A DNA stretch of 64,000 nucleotides from Agroathelia rolfsii (Eukaryota > Basidiomycota > Agaricomycetes > Amylocorticiales > Amylocorticiaceae). Of this stretch, positions 46,208 through 57,360 are shown one piece after another; the first letter of the stretch is position 1, and each line of letters starts with the position of its first letter. The translations under genes were made by a program, and so were the position numbers. Where the stretch lies: contig JABRWF010000003.1 in the NCBI GenBank assembly GCA_018343915.1, positions 5,394,001-5,458,000 on the forward strand. Direction: 5' to 3'. The notes under the pieces are model-generated. The model had not been told where the DNA came from. It ran no database searches and saw only the letters and a program-made list of their open reading frames with translations.

Positions 46208-46378
46208 GAAATTCTAGTTCTGTTAGACTAGTGTTCCCAGACACCGGAACTTCTTGCAATAACAACCCAGAGTACCCGAATAACCCGGATTTAACCCAGG
46301 TCCCGTGTTACATGGGTGTAGAAACATTATTACATCTAAAATATTCGCACATCTACGCTTCAAGCTACTCTTCTCTCT
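46208..46378. promoter_or_regulatory. 171-bp divergent promoter with ACCC repeats
   Basis: The ATGs of the Rrn9-like gene and RRP43 are 171 bp apart. Four near-repeats of ACCC(A/G) lie at about 46264-46304 (ACCCAG, ACCCGA, ACCCGG, ACCCAG) at spacings of roughly 10-15 bp, which suggests a repeated factor-binding site. If the Rrn9 call is right, both genes serve rRNA production or processing. Confidence 0.5.
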
Positions 46379-47507
46379 ATGTCGAATTCTGTGCCTTCCT
46401 CATATACGACCACAAAAAGTGGAGAGGACGCTATTAAGGCAGCTGTATTTCAACGCTTGCACCCTCGCGTATATCTTGAGCGTTTTCTACAAGAAAATAT
46501 CAGACCTGACGGCAGGGCTCCCCATATTTGGAGGGACATTTTCATCAATGTTGGTAAGCTACATCTTCCTTTGAATATCATATGCTAATCTTGAATAGGC
46601 TCTATATCTACTGCAAATGGATCTGCTCTTGTGCGCTGGGGAGACACTACTATTGTTTGTGGTGTAAAAGCTGAGATCGCTGAGCCAGAGCTCGATCGCC
46701 CTAATGATGGATTCATTGGTTACTTTATCCCTTTTAATCCATCCTATATGTCCTCTGAAATCTATGTTTTAGTTCCTAACATTGACCTACCCGCTATTTC
46801 CTCTCCGAAATTCAAGCCAGGGCCACCCCATGAGGATGCCCAGATTCTCTCTAACCGATTAAATGAGATTATTTCCAGGTACGAAAAGTATCAATCATTC
46901 GAATGCAACAAAACTCATGGTTTTATCAGTGCCAACCCCTTGGACAGCTCTCAACTATGTATTTCATCGGGAAAGGCTGTCTGGGCACTTTACATAGACG
47001 CCATATGTATTAATTATGACGGAAACGCGCTGGATGCAGTTATTACGGCAATCGTTTCTGCTTTACGAAACAGTAAGCCGTTTTTTATTTACTTTTATTG
47101 ATTTTGGCATTGTTAACACCGTCTTGAAGCTCGATTACCAAAAGCAATCTACGATGAAGACTCTGGTCGTACTATCTGCTCCCGTAACTCTACAACTCCG
47201 TTGTCTTTGGGTCGACTCCCCATCTCATTCTCAGGGGGAGTATTTGATTCGTAGGTTTACTAAATACTAGTATTTCATTGACAGCTTACACTTATTTCTC
47301 AGAACTCACTTACTCGTTGACCCCACTTCATTCGAAGAACTCTTACTCGACGCTACAGTCACCGTAACACTTGACCAAGAAGAAAACCTACTCTGCATCA
47401 CACAAGTTGGCCTTGCTTCAGTGGGGGAATTTATCACGGAGAAGATGATTATCATGGCAAAGGCCCAGGCTCGGTTACTTAAACAGAAACAGCTGTTAAC
47501 CACCTAA
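46379..47507 (+). CDS. RRP43: Exosome complex subunit RRP43 (EXOSC8-like)
   Basis: RRP43 is one of six RNase PH-like subunits of the exosome ring, which processes 5.8S rRNA and degrades RNA in nucleus and cytoplasm. The start MSNSVPSSYTTTKSGE is at 46379. Conserved blocks follow in order: HPRVYLERFLQENIRPDGRA, then GSISTANGSALVRWGDTTIV, CGVKAEIAEPELDRPNDGFI and VPNIDLPAISSPKFKPGPP. ISSGKAVWALYIDAICINYD, GNALDAVITAIVSALRN, and LVDPTSFEELLLDATVTVTL come last. The end is at 47507. There are about five introns. The subunit is expected to be catalytically dead, as are all eukaryotic ring subunits. Confidence 0.94.
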
Positions 47508-47761
47508 AGGTTTGCCAATTAACTTGGGCTTGGTCTTATTTATAGATGTATGATAACGAATTTTATACGGGCATAAACTTCGTAAAATCTTGCAATTTTA
47601 ACTGAGGAAAGAAAAAAAACCTGTCGTTTGCGATGCGTCTGGTCATGGCCGTCGTAAAAACATTCCAGAATCGCACAAAGCAGTGTCAGGCAATTTACGT
47701 GATGCAAAAAGCAACAAAATTCTCTGAAAAGATTTCCGACTACTACTACAAATGGATCTAA
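47508..47761. other. Convergent 3' interval
   Basis: These 254 bases lie between the RRP43 stop and the Atg22-like stop. No gene is recognised. Confidence 0.5.
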
Positions 47762-50215
47762 TCACTCTGCTTTCCCTAATGACTTACGTTCTGCAGCCCA
47801 CTGTGCGGCATCTCTCCTCCCTTTGTTTACATCAACTCCAAACCAAATAATTAGGCTTGCGGCCGTACACATCGCAAATAGAAAAGGGAAACCATCCCAA
47901 TTGTTTCCTGTTTTATCGATGATGGCCTGTATGACATTGGGTCCAATCATAGAGGAGGCACGGTTGGACAGGCCGAACAGTCCGAACATCATGTTGTCAT
48001 AACCAACCTAAGAAAAGAGATTGTTCTTGAGAATACATATGTGAAAATAGTCGGAAAGTTCGCTCAACAGGCGAAAGCTCAGCCATCATGGTCTGTGAGA
48101 ATGCGTAATACGGGGCTTGGAATAGACCGAAAATGACATTGTAAAACCTTATATGTTGCATTTTCGGAATTAGCCGAGCAAATTATGAAAATTGATGGAA
48201 AGACGTACCAGAATTCCCAAGCATTATGGAATCTATAATCCGACCATTTAGTCACTGAGATTTGGTTTTTAATGCAATCACAGACCCAATTTTTTCGGTC
48301 CATAGACCAATCATTCCCCAGAGCGGAATTAAGATAGTAAAAATGTTCGTTATGGTGAACTGGACCCGAGAACAACAAGCCAACTTCACGCCGTTGTTTA
48401 AAGAGATGATAGAGGAGACGAACCATTTTTTTTGTGCTGATCTTCCAGTATCTCTGAATGTACCAGAAACCTAGGGTACTGATTGTCGATGTTATCGCCT
48501 GTGCAAGGCCCAGGTAGGTGTTTTTAAGAAATGAAAAGCTGAACTTGTCATTCTGACAGATCGACACGAGAGTTCCCGTAGTATTCAAGCCCTGATATAT
48601 TTATCAGTCATAGATTCAAGTTTACAAGTCAGATGACGAACATCTGCCAACAGGAAGAAGGCAAACAGATAAGTGAAGGTATACGGCAATTTACGGCATT
48701 GCTGTAGAGCTTCCCAGATCTATTATCTGTAATTTCAATATGCACTTGTAATCGTATCAATTATGCTGCTCACCTGCTTCCAGCCAATAGTAAGATAATG
48801 TTCTCCCTTAGGGATGGGCGGTCCTGGGCGAGGTTCCTGAAACATGACTAAAGATTTTGATGGGGTCAATCTGCAAACATCCATACTAATGAAGAAGAAA
48901 AAACTTACACCACCAAATTCCCAGCAGGACCCAGTATGCATTGACGCTAATTCCAAGTATCGGGACGACATACATTTCAGGAGAAAATCTAAACTCACAA
49001 CAATAGGACATAGTTGTCTACTAGAGGGTTTGATGCAAGGGGCAGCAATATCGACAAGTTTAGGCAAAGAGTTACGACGTAGCCAATGTTGCTATGCACC
49101 TAGAAAACCAATATGAATTGTGTGGTTAGATCTCTAGTGCCTTAGGCTTGAAGATATGATGTTGGCCACAAACCGTACTGATATTGCTGATCCTGTTCTT
49201 CTCCAAGCTCTCCTCTAATTCGTAAGTTTCGGTAGATATTTCCCCTTCTTCATATCTCTTCTTTAATGCACGGGAATGGGCAGTGTTGCGAGCCAGGCGT
49301 GGGAAGAGCGCCGCATAGAAAACAAGTGTGGCGCCATAAGAGACAAAACCAATTACATAGAGGGCAAATGCTGCGCCCCATCTCTCCGGCTCTTTTTCCC
49401 CCGGTAAGCTTGGGTGAAGATCAAGAGAACTATAGGCTCACTTGTCAGACTGATAGTTGCGAACTGTGCTGCCCAGCAAATTACGGTTACTACGAGAAGA
49501 AGATACTTCCCAAAGTTGCCATAATCCGCGGCAGACCCAATCGTTGTGAAAATGAGTGTCATGATAGCAAAGCTTAGACCGTTAGCCACCAGGACGACAC
49601 TCGATACGGGCTTTGTGCCGTTTCCCCAAGGGAGCACACAGGGGCCTGAAGCTGTGCAACTAGAGCCAGTAGTGGGATCATGACCTGCTGAGTTAGCCAG
49701 TCCCTGTCGCAATATCAGTTCTGAACGCTCTGGTGGTATGTATGTGGAGCTCAAACCTGAAAGAGAGTTGCGGTAAAGCTTAGTGGACCGACACCCTAGA
49801 TACACATCATTGAGTGAACCGGTAAGTTGAATACAATAAATTGTATGAGGCCGACATTGTCTCCGTTATAATATACTGGATAATGCGAGTGAGCCAGTTA
49901 GCTAAATTCTTCCGTTTCTTCTTATGCTGGGTCTGATCATAGCTGCAGCTGGAAATCGGGCTTACAATAGTAACTCCAGAGTTCTTTTCTGGTTACGACT
50001 GGTTCGTCGCCTAGATGCTCAGGTGGATTGGTGCCTATTCCTACCTCTTCTGTTGAGACTTTGAAGTCGGCATTGGCTCTGGTAGCAAGGGTTCGATCAA
50101 TAGCAGCGTTCAAGTTAAACGCAGTGCCAGAATCGTCTTCAGTGACCAACGGAGGCTCCAGCGCATGGACATCTTTCGCGACAGTGGGGATTTCTGGGGC
50201 AAGCTGTCGAGACAT
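47762..50215 (-). CDS. Atg22-like major-facilitator transporter
   Basis: Atg22 proteins are vacuolar membrane transporters that export amino acids released by autophagy. The start MSRQLAPEIPTVAKDVHALE at 50215 leads a long cytosolic N-terminus. Then comes the family entry motif RKELWSYY, and after two short exons YNGDNVG and GVGPLSFTATLFQ. The luminal segment CTASGPCVLPWGNG is typical. Many membrane helices follow (VVLVANGLSFAIMTLIFTTI, LLLVVTVICWAAQF), one exon with TTGTLVSICQ, and the last helix FPFLFAMCTAASLIIWFGVD. The tail is KGRRDAAQWAAERKSLGKAE. It has about ten exons. Agaricomycetes often carry several Atg22 paralogues, so the autophagy role is not certain for this copy. Confidence 0.88.
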
Positions 50216-50687
50216 AGAGGTGATATCCAGTCAAGTTGCAGATGCTTTTCGACGTTCGTCTCAGATGACAGCAGGTCACAAGGCCAGGCTTTCATATGAT
50301 TGTGCCGCTCTCGGGTTCTTGTTCTTGTTCTTATCGATACTTATCGTGTCCGTTCCTTATCAAGCATGCAGCTGTTATCAACTTGAAGGACCCAACAAAT
50401 TAGAAACTGAAGATGGGTCACATGAATACATGTACTAAAGCTGTAGCTGCCTTGATGCCAAGTCATCGTAGTCTTTTCACCAGCTCAGCGGCCTCAGCGC
50501 TAGCCATCACCCAGACTGGCAAATGATAACTACATGTAATGATTTTGAAATTCAAATAGACTTACTAGCCCGAGATAGGTGGACCACCTCGGACTTCCTA
50601 TTACGTTGGACAAAGTACTATCGAACGAATAATAGTTGCAAGCATGGATAATATTATATACGAGCAAAGGCGTTAGAAGGGAAACAA
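50216..50687. promoter_or_regulatory. Intergenic region upstream of the Atg22-like gene
   Basis: This 472-bp spacer lies between two minus-strand genes and should contain the Atg22-like promoter and the 3' flank of the AlkB-like gene. Nothing specific is recognised. Confidence 0.45.
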
Positions 50688-51647
50688 TCAACTACCTACA
50701 ACATCAGCTCCAGGTAATAGCCACCTGAACGTGACACTTATTCTTGTTTGTCTTTCAATCCATTCTTCTTTTCCATCTGATATAGAGACAAGGTCGACGG
50801 GAACTGCGTCAATACCATGCTTCCACAAGTATCGAGCCTCCCCAGAAAGGGCTATGAAACTACCTGCCGGAAGGTATATTTCTTCATATAGGCGTTTAGT
50901 CATGCAACAGTTTTCCGGTCCGGATGGAATTGATGAATTCGCCGTTCGCGAAAAATGCATTACGCAGCCACTCCCTAAGCTTACGCCTACGATTCCGTCA
51001 TCGTATCTTGTGAGGAGATCAACATGTGATGAGATGCCTTCTCCTGGATGATATAGATTGATAATCGCCTGCCTAGAGCGAGGGACAGGAGGGGAGAACA
51101 GCAGGTCATGAACATTGGCGGGTAGTGCCGGTCGCAATAGACTACAGACGACATCCAAGAGCTCTTGCAGAAAGTCTGGAAGCGAGGTCGTGGCAGGCGA
51201 ATCGGTCCTTCCGAAAAGCATCACCTGATTTACATTAGGAGAATAGAAAAAAGTATCCATGCACCGGGAGAATGTTCTTTGGGCGAATGTCGGGTCAAGA
51301 AGCAGTTCTGGATAGAAATACAGCCCGTCTACGCTTGTATAAAATGGCTTGAATACGGGCGATGACAACGTAGCGGCGGCAACAGCAAGACGTGTATCAT
51401 CATCATTAGCTGGTTTGACTCTGACACCTGCGGGAGATGTATGTATCGTGTCAAGAGTGGCAGTCATTGTACTTTGTGAGTGCGAGGTGGCCGCATGCGG
51501 CATATCGCTGCTGTGATCCGGGTTCGGAACGCTGAAAGACGGGGAGCTCGAGCAGGGCTTAGGCGGAAGCTCATCGAATAAGGCATCCAAGCCATCGCCA
51601 TCGCCGTATTCAGCGTCTAGTCTGAGACTGTTTCTGGAATCAGGCAT
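50688..51647 (-). CDS. AlkB-family 2-oxoglutarate/Fe(II) dioxygenase
   Basis: The gene is a single uninterrupted exon of 319 codons, unusual in this intron-rich window. Residues 1-95 are Ser/Asp-rich and disordered. The dioxygenase domain spans about 100-310. Iron ligands are H208 and D210 in INLYHPGEGISSHVD and H277 in RYLWKHGI. The 2-oxoglutarate-binding RxxxxxR motif is R302-R308 in TRISVTFR. The Q-x-x-I/L-N-x-Y motif (RQAIINLYHPGEG) is typical of AlkB homologues that demethylate alkylated bases or tRNA. Which human ALKBH it matches best, and so whether the substrate is DNA, RNA or protein, cannot be settled by sight. Confidence 0.9.
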   Translation of the reverse strand: MPDSRNSLRLDAEYGDGDGLDALFDELPPKPCSSSPSFSVPNPDHSSDMPHAATSHSQSTMTATLDTIHTSPAGVRVKPANDDDTRLAVAAATLSSPVFKPFYTSVDGLYFYPELLLDPTFAQRTFSRCMDTFFYSPNVNQVMLFGRTDSPATTSLPDFLQELLDVVCSLLRPALPANVHDLLFSPPVPRSRQAIINLYHPGEGISSHVDLLTRYDDGIVGVSLGSGCVMHFSRTANSSIPSGPENCCMTKRLYEEIYLPAGSFIALSGEARYLWKHGIDAVPVDLVSISDGKEEWIERQTRISVTFRWLLPGADVVGS

Positions 51648-52005
51648 CTGACGGAGGTTAGTAGTATGGACTTGTCTGATGAACGTAGTTTGTCAAGTAG
51701 ACTGGCATCATTAGTATCACTGGCATTTCCCATGAGTGGTGGTACTGTACATGTATACGGGGATGTCGATACTGCGGCGCCGAGGCTGCCATTTGGCGGT
51801 CACTACCCTTGCCCGAGGCTGCTCACCGGCATCTCCGCATGGGTTCAATTGTGCTGATAGTTGCTCTGTTCACGGCCATAGAGAACGTGTTATTATACAT
51901 ATTTATTATTGGTCACTCAATATCACCGTGCACGAGCTGCAATCCTGTCTTCTCTGTCCCCTCGCTTACTAGTACCTGGCCCATTCTCATTGTCCTCAGC
52001 CTGCC
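51648..52005. promoter_or_regulatory. Divergent promoter AlkB-like / thioesterase
   Basis: A 358-bp interval lies between divergent start codons. A run of alternative open frames is present but none has family features. CCCGAGGCTGC-type GC-rich text lies at about 51810-51830. No clear TATA box is seen. Confidence 0.45.
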
Positions 52006-52779
52006 ATGTCGTCCTTAGCATCTTCGTCAACCTCAGCTCAGGATCCTCTGGCCTGGTTTCGCTCGCTCGCTCCTGCACCTGGATGGGATGCGAGCAAAAT
52101 AGAGGGAAACATACCTCTTGAGCAGAAACAACTCAATGCAAATGTCCTAGCCTACTTCATCGCCCAGCCCCCTTGGTTCGGTTCCAATATCCGTGTCACA
52201 CCCACCAAGATCAATGTCTACCTTGGCGGGGACAATGAGTCAAGAGCTGAGGCCGAGTTCGAGATCCTTGTCACTAAAGGTAACATCTCTTTGTTCTTAT
52301 GTCAGGCACAATTCTTAATGCTAGTTTATGTATGCAGACATGTGCAATGTCTACAAGACAGTTCATGGTGCTTGTCATGCTCTCATCGTCGACACGTAAG
52401 TTTCCATCTATGTTGGCCATGGTTTCCTTATACACGGTTGATCATTGTACTAGATGTTCGTCAGTACCCATCGTTGCTATTGGCGTAGCTGAGAAGCGTG
52501 ATACTTCGGGCATGTCGCAGGCTATGAATTTTACATATCACAATCCTGCACTTCTGTATGTTTTTCTGGCCTAAGTGTAAGATAACCTGATATTTACATG
52601 TTTGCAGTGGTTCGACTCTTCGCATTCTTTCTAGCTCTCTTTCTACGCGAGGCCGTATTCTAGCTTCACGATGCGAGATTTATGACAAAGAGACGGGGAG
52701 AATCATTGTTTCAGCCGTACACACCAAGATTGCCGTACCCCCTGGTGGAAAGCAGAAGAAAAGTACTTCGAAGCTGTAG
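52006..52779 (+). CDS. Hotdog-fold acyl-CoA thioesterase (ACOT13/PaaI-like)
   Basis: The start is MSSLASSSTSAQDPLAWFRS. Four exons join in phase: 52006 to about 52279, then DMCNVYKTVHGACHALIVDT, then CSSVPIVAIGVAEKRDTSGM and MNFTYHNPALL, and GSTLRILSSSLSTRGRILAS. The hotdog core is the segment NVYKTVHGACHALIVD, where the helix-leading HGAC replaces the HGG of thioesterases, followed by the strand SSSLSTRGRILASRCEIYD. It ends PPGGKQKKSTSKL, a basic tail. The family hydrolyses acyl-CoA esters. The substrate is unknown, and no targeting peptide is evident. Confidence 0.78.
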
Positions 52780-53155
52780 AACTTAAATACATTATATTTT
52801 GTAAGATGGATACCTTCCGGCCTCGTTTGTTATAATAGGAAATTTGGACGATTTTGAGATCCCCGACAACCTGGAAATATGTGAAATATTCTGACCATTG
52901 GGGAGGACTTCGAGGCTAGTGTACGAGCACATTTGAGATCCTGATCATGGTTGCCTGAATCATGCACCAGTAATTGGCCGTGGGCCATGTAATTTGCTTC
53001 CGGCCTTGGTAGCGACGTTCGCTGAACTAGCCTGAGCCTCGGAGGTCCTTGTTTCTCTAAACCATCACCCAACGGCTTGCCTGTCTCCTACTGCATCGAA
53101 CCATAGCTCTGTTTCCTACAGATAATCGATCTTAATCTACACTCGAGTATTAATC
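52780..53155. promoter_or_regulatory. Intergenic region upstream of NEDD8
   Basis: This spacer between two plus-strand genes includes the promoter of NEDD8. No gene or clear motif is seen. Confidence 0.45.
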
Positions 53156-53643
53156 ATGTTGATCAAAGTCAAGGTCAGTATAGGTCTCACAGTCCTGATC
53201 GATGACTAATGGGCGAACATTGGGACAGACTCTTACCGGCAAAGAGGTATCTACTTTATTTTTATTTTTTTATATCTTTGATCTTGATTACTGAGGAATT
53301 TTTAACATATCTTAGATTGAAATAGATATTGATCACGACGATAAGGTATAAAAATTAGATCGTCTCAGCTATTGAAGTTGGCTTGCAAACCTACCTTTCA
53401 GATTACTCGTATCAAGGAGAAAGTTGAAGAACAATCTGGTGTACCGCCACAGCAACAGAGGTTGATTTTCTCTGGTCGTCAACTGTACGTACTAAAAAAT
53501 TTCAGCTTGAAATCAATACGACAGGAAAATTTAATTGATGCATTTACTCTGCCTGTAGGGTCGACGAGAAGACGGCACGAGAGGCAAATATTACAGCTGG
53601 TGCCGTTCTACATCTAGTTCTCGCGCTTCGTGGCGGTCGATAA
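53156..53643 (+). CDS. RUB1: NEDD8/Rub1 ubiquitin-like modifier
   Basis: NEDD8 is conjugated to cullins and activates SCF-type ubiquitin ligases. Five exons (53156-53173, 53229-53246, 53316-53345, 53402-53484, 53559-53643) give 77 residues. The sequence opens MLIKVKTLTGKEIEIDID and continues ITRIKEKVEEQSGVPPQQQR, then LIFSGRQL and HLVLALRGGR. The mature end is Gly76, with one Arg to be trimmed by a NEDD8 protease, as expected. Ala at position 72 (LALRGG), rather than the Arg72 of ubiquitin, identifies NEDD8. Three of the five exons are 18, 18 and 30 nt. Confidence 0.95.
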
Positions 53644-53797
53644 AACAGACGATCAGCTACAGCTATTTATATTTCAGCAAATTACTGTATATTGTTTCTA
53701 AGCACATCAATAGTGTTTGTGTGACCAAATGTTACTACACTGTAAACTACGGATGGCATCGTCCGATGTGTTGAATACTCATTAGCGCTCACTCTTT

Positions 53798-55450
53798 CAT
53801 TCCATGCTTTCGTTTTTGGGGTACTGGTCCGGTGTTGTCCTGAATGAGGTCTCGGCCCATCACCCTAGACACCGCCGCTTGTCGAAGCCTGAAAGGGACC
53901 TTCTCCCAATATACCTCCTCTTTCCGTCCCAAGACAGATTCAATCCCGAGTGCAGGCCTTGAAGTATTGGGGTTAGTAGCGACCTCATCGTAAGGTGCAG
54001 CTTGAGCAAGGGAGTTCTCAGTAAAGTATTTAACAAGTCGGATAGATTGCTCTGGGAAAGATAGTCGGAGGAAGCACTGCTTGTATATTGGTGAGGCGAT
54101 TCACTTGAAAGTTAGGAAAATACGTACATGATCTATGCCCTTATTGTAATCGACGTAATCGATACCGTCATCAGACATCTGACAGGATTGCAATACGGCC
54201 GTAAAAAGTTTACGCAATGCACTCTTATTTGTTTCTGGATGGACATTTCGAACGAAAACAAGACATCCATGTGGATATGGTGATGAAAACGTTGTCAAAG
54301 GAACGGTGGTAGGGTTCGAAGGAAGCGGTTGATCCCACTGAGGTCTATCGTCCGTTTGAAGAGACTGATCATTAGACTGTGGTAATACAGAGTTATTGTC
54401 ACCTTCTGGTATGGTGTTGATCAGCGTTTGGCGATATGCGACGTATTCGGCTTGCAAAGCCCGCCAGGTTGGTTTTCGTAGAGTGCGAAGACCAAACTTA
54501 AGTGTATCCCTGAGGATCGCATTTCCTTTGTCTTCGTAATGGAACGGAGATGCCCGGTGAATCCATGGCCACGATTTAGTCAGTTCCTCGGCGGCCTCCA
54601 AGGATGAAAAGGTAACCAAAGCAAATCCTTTGCTTTGGGGTGAGCTGCTGGGCGAGTCTTGATAATGTGGTAGAAGAGAAACACCCTCGACGCATGTAGT
54701 AGAGGTCAGAGAGAATGGTAATATAGCTGCACAAAAACGAGCAATTGCTCCTAACGACCGATGTTGGGGTGGAATACTTTCCTGTGCAATTTATTAGGCA
54801 CGTGAAATCATCCAAGGACATGACTATAACCATACCATGTACAAGGTTCGATCATCCCAATATTCAGGAGCAAGATTCAAATCCACTGGTGCCTTATTGT
54901 CAGCCCAATCCTTTCGACGAACTTCATATCCGAATATCTTCTTGGCGATCCATGGATTTCTTGTGTCAGACTCTGGAACGATCATACGAACATCGAAGAT
55001 GTCGGCAAGGTTTTGGCGAATGTCTTTGACTATTTCGAGCTCAATTTTTGAGTTGAATTTGACACGCCTAAGGATCTTAGAGTTCTTGAAAAGGTAGCTC
55101 AGAGGGATAACTTCTATCGGTAGGATTGAGCCTCATTATAAAAACCCGAGAACGGTCTTACAATATTCCTTGTGAGCCACAAACTTCTCCTTAACAATAG
55201 TATTACTCCAGAGCGCGTAATCCGACAAAGCTAGCCAAATCAACATGGCATCGCATTGAACATCTGGCGGTTGCGATAGTTGGACATGACCGATGTTGGC
55301 ACTCTCAGTCTCCGAGTGATACGACACCACGTCATCATGGGGACTCGATAGAGGAACCTTTTGAATACTGTGATGACCAGCTGCTAAGAGCGTGTTTGTC
55401 GACGAAGAGCGCGTGACCGATCGAGGGACGAAGAGAAAGGGTGCAGACAT
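53798..55450 (-). CDS. LARP7/Pof8-like La-related protein
   Basis: LARP7-type proteins bind the 3' end of 7SK or telomerase RNA and U6. The start is MSAPFLFVPRSVTRSS at 55450, with an in-frame ATG also at 55483. A La-motif-like region follows (LALSDYALWSNTIVKEKF, then PLSYLFKNSKILRRVKF and IELEIVKDIRQNLADIFDVR). An RRM comes next (ESIPPQHRSLGAIARF, SKGFALVTFSSLEAAEELTK). The C-terminal xRRM reads HGCLVFVRNVHPETNKSALR, then DGIDYVDYNKGIDHCFLRLS; the Y-x-D signature of LARP7 xRRMs is visible. It ends KRKHGMKE. In fission yeast the relative Pof8 assembles telomerase and guides U6 modification. It has about six exons. Confidence 0.85.
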
Positions 55451-55954
55451 GAAGGTAATTGCTATCCTAGGCACCAAAAACATGAGAACTCAATGTCTCC
55501 ACAGGTTGCGAGTGAGAAATATGCTCAGTTTGCAAATTAAGGGCCGTCATCCAGCTTGAATGCATGTACAATCAGCCAAGCGCGGTTAGTTGGCTTATAT
55601 ACCAATCATAAACCAATAAACACAGCGGCCTGGGACCGTAAACCCAGCTGTCTGGCTTATTGCTTTGTATCCTCTTTGCACATAGAAAAATTGATTGTTT
55701 TTGTGGTTTTTTGATATACTAACCTAAGAGAGCACGAAGTGTGAAAGTATTCTGGTCTCGAGGTGAGCGAAAGCAATGGGAGCAATTATCAGAGGGTGTT
55801 ATGGTTGGCCGTCTTATGTGTTGCAACTCCGACCGAATCGAACGTAACCGGCATAACCACGAGCATCTGACCTTCAACTTGAAGTTGTCCGACTTGAAAG
55901 TAACCATTCAGCCAGTCACCAGTGCCAGTACTATTCTATAAAGCATCAATAAGA
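55451..55954. promoter_or_regulatory. Divergent promoter LARP7-like / SAP18-like
   Basis: These 504 bases lie between divergent start codons. Open frames here lack family features. CCAAT-type text (ACCAATCAT, ACCAATAA) lies at about 55600-55620. No TATA box is clear. Confidence 0.45.
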
Positions 55955-56896
55955 ATGGCCACAGAAGCAAATATGGTAGGAAAACCAATTGTTGACAGAG
56001 AGAAGGTCTGTGACATTGCACATCCCTCCATTATTTTCAACTCATCTCCGCCCCGACAAATGTATATTATGCAGACTGCACCATTCTTGATTCGAACTTT
56101 CCTTAAAATCGGTGGATTCCATCGCTTAGACCTTTTTGAAGATGGCGCGTTGCCTACTACTGATGAACAGCAGATTTTTACTTGGTAAGGTGTAACTACA
56201 TTACCGAGAAATACCTCTGTCTTAACATGGATACCCTTAAGGAGAGATGCCACACTCCGCGAGATCCTTACGAGTATTCGTGAAGTGGCGACTCATGTTC
56301 CAGAATACAGACATCCTTTGGCCCGCTTCTCCTTTAAAGCCATATATGCCGATTCTGCCTCTCGTGGTCGATTTTCCCAAAAGGATCTGGGCACAGTATA
56401 TTCTCGAGATATCCTCGGGGAGCCTGGTACACTAGATGTGACTGCACCACGACTTGTTGATGAGGAGCCCATTTTTACGGAAGAACGGACTCTTGAGGAA
56501 CTTCGCTTTGTGCCAGGTGATTATCTCTGTGTTGCAGTATTATTACCCAAAGGTGCCAGCGCTTCAAACGATCCTCCCAAAGGAAGTTCCAATGGCTGGA
56601 AGAGCGGTTTTGGCTCATTAAGAAGCGACGGGGGATGGAGCTCTATCTCTCCCAGTGGTGGTGGTGGTAATCCTGGGCGGGGCGGGGGACACTGGAGAGG
56701 GGAATCTAATCCACATTCAGGCCGTGGACGCGCTAGCGGGAGAATGGGGAGCGACAGAGGGATGGAACGTCCTCGTGAGCGTGCTATCGATGCTGACAGG
56801 AGAAATACCGGTAGGGGTGACTCCCCTCATGGTGGCTGGGGTGATCATCGACGCTCACCGTCGAGGTCAAGAAGCCCTCCAAAGCGGAGAAGGTGA
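55955..56896 (+). CDS. SAP18-like protein with RS/RG-rich tail
   Basis: SAP18 is a ubiquitin-fold subunit of the Sin3 histone-deacetylase complex and of the ASAP/PSAP exon-junction-associated complex. Three exons (55955-56005, 56075-56184, 56242-56896) give 271 residues in phase. The fold reads TAPFLIRTFLKIGGFHRLDL and TLREILTSIREVATHVPEYR, then ARFSFKAIYADSASRGRFSQ and LGTVYSRDILGEPGTLD. RTLEELRFVPGDYLCVAVLL closes it. After it come about 100 residues of Gly/Ser/Arg-rich sequence ending SRSRSPPKRRR, an RS-type tail longer than in animal SAP18. That suggests mRNP contacts. Confidence 0.92.
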
Positions 56897-57360
56897 TTCC
56901 AACCCGGATCCTGTGATTTCCCATTCAAGGGATATGTAATACATTCTTCAAATTTTGCATCACCCCGCATTATCAAGCGACAAATGGAAGATACGAACAT
57001 TTCCTTGCTCGCAAACTGAGTACACACAATAGCACAAGTTTAAATCAGAGATGTTTGCAATATAATGCCTTTATACTTATAGTTTCCACATGAAATTTCC
57101 GTATCTCTACCAACGGACCAGGGTATGGTTGGAGATATCCGAACGAATGAGCACCGTGATTAGTAGATGTAAATTATTGCTGGTCAGCGAAGCCTTGTGG
57201 CTTTTCCAATTTGCGAACATAATGCGCGCTTCATGCACGTGCTAAGCCCTTGTGTTGAAGTTGCGTATCATCCATTGACTTGTACTTCACATCGCTGTCC
57301 TGCCGAGATCTGGGCTCTTTGCTGTATCACATTACATGTACTTGCTTGTATCTTTGAAAA
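56897..57360. promoter_or_regulatory. Intergenic region upstream of the NADAR gene
   Basis: This holds the 3' flank of the SAP18-like gene and the promoter of the NADAR gene. Nothing specific is seen. Confidence 0.45.
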
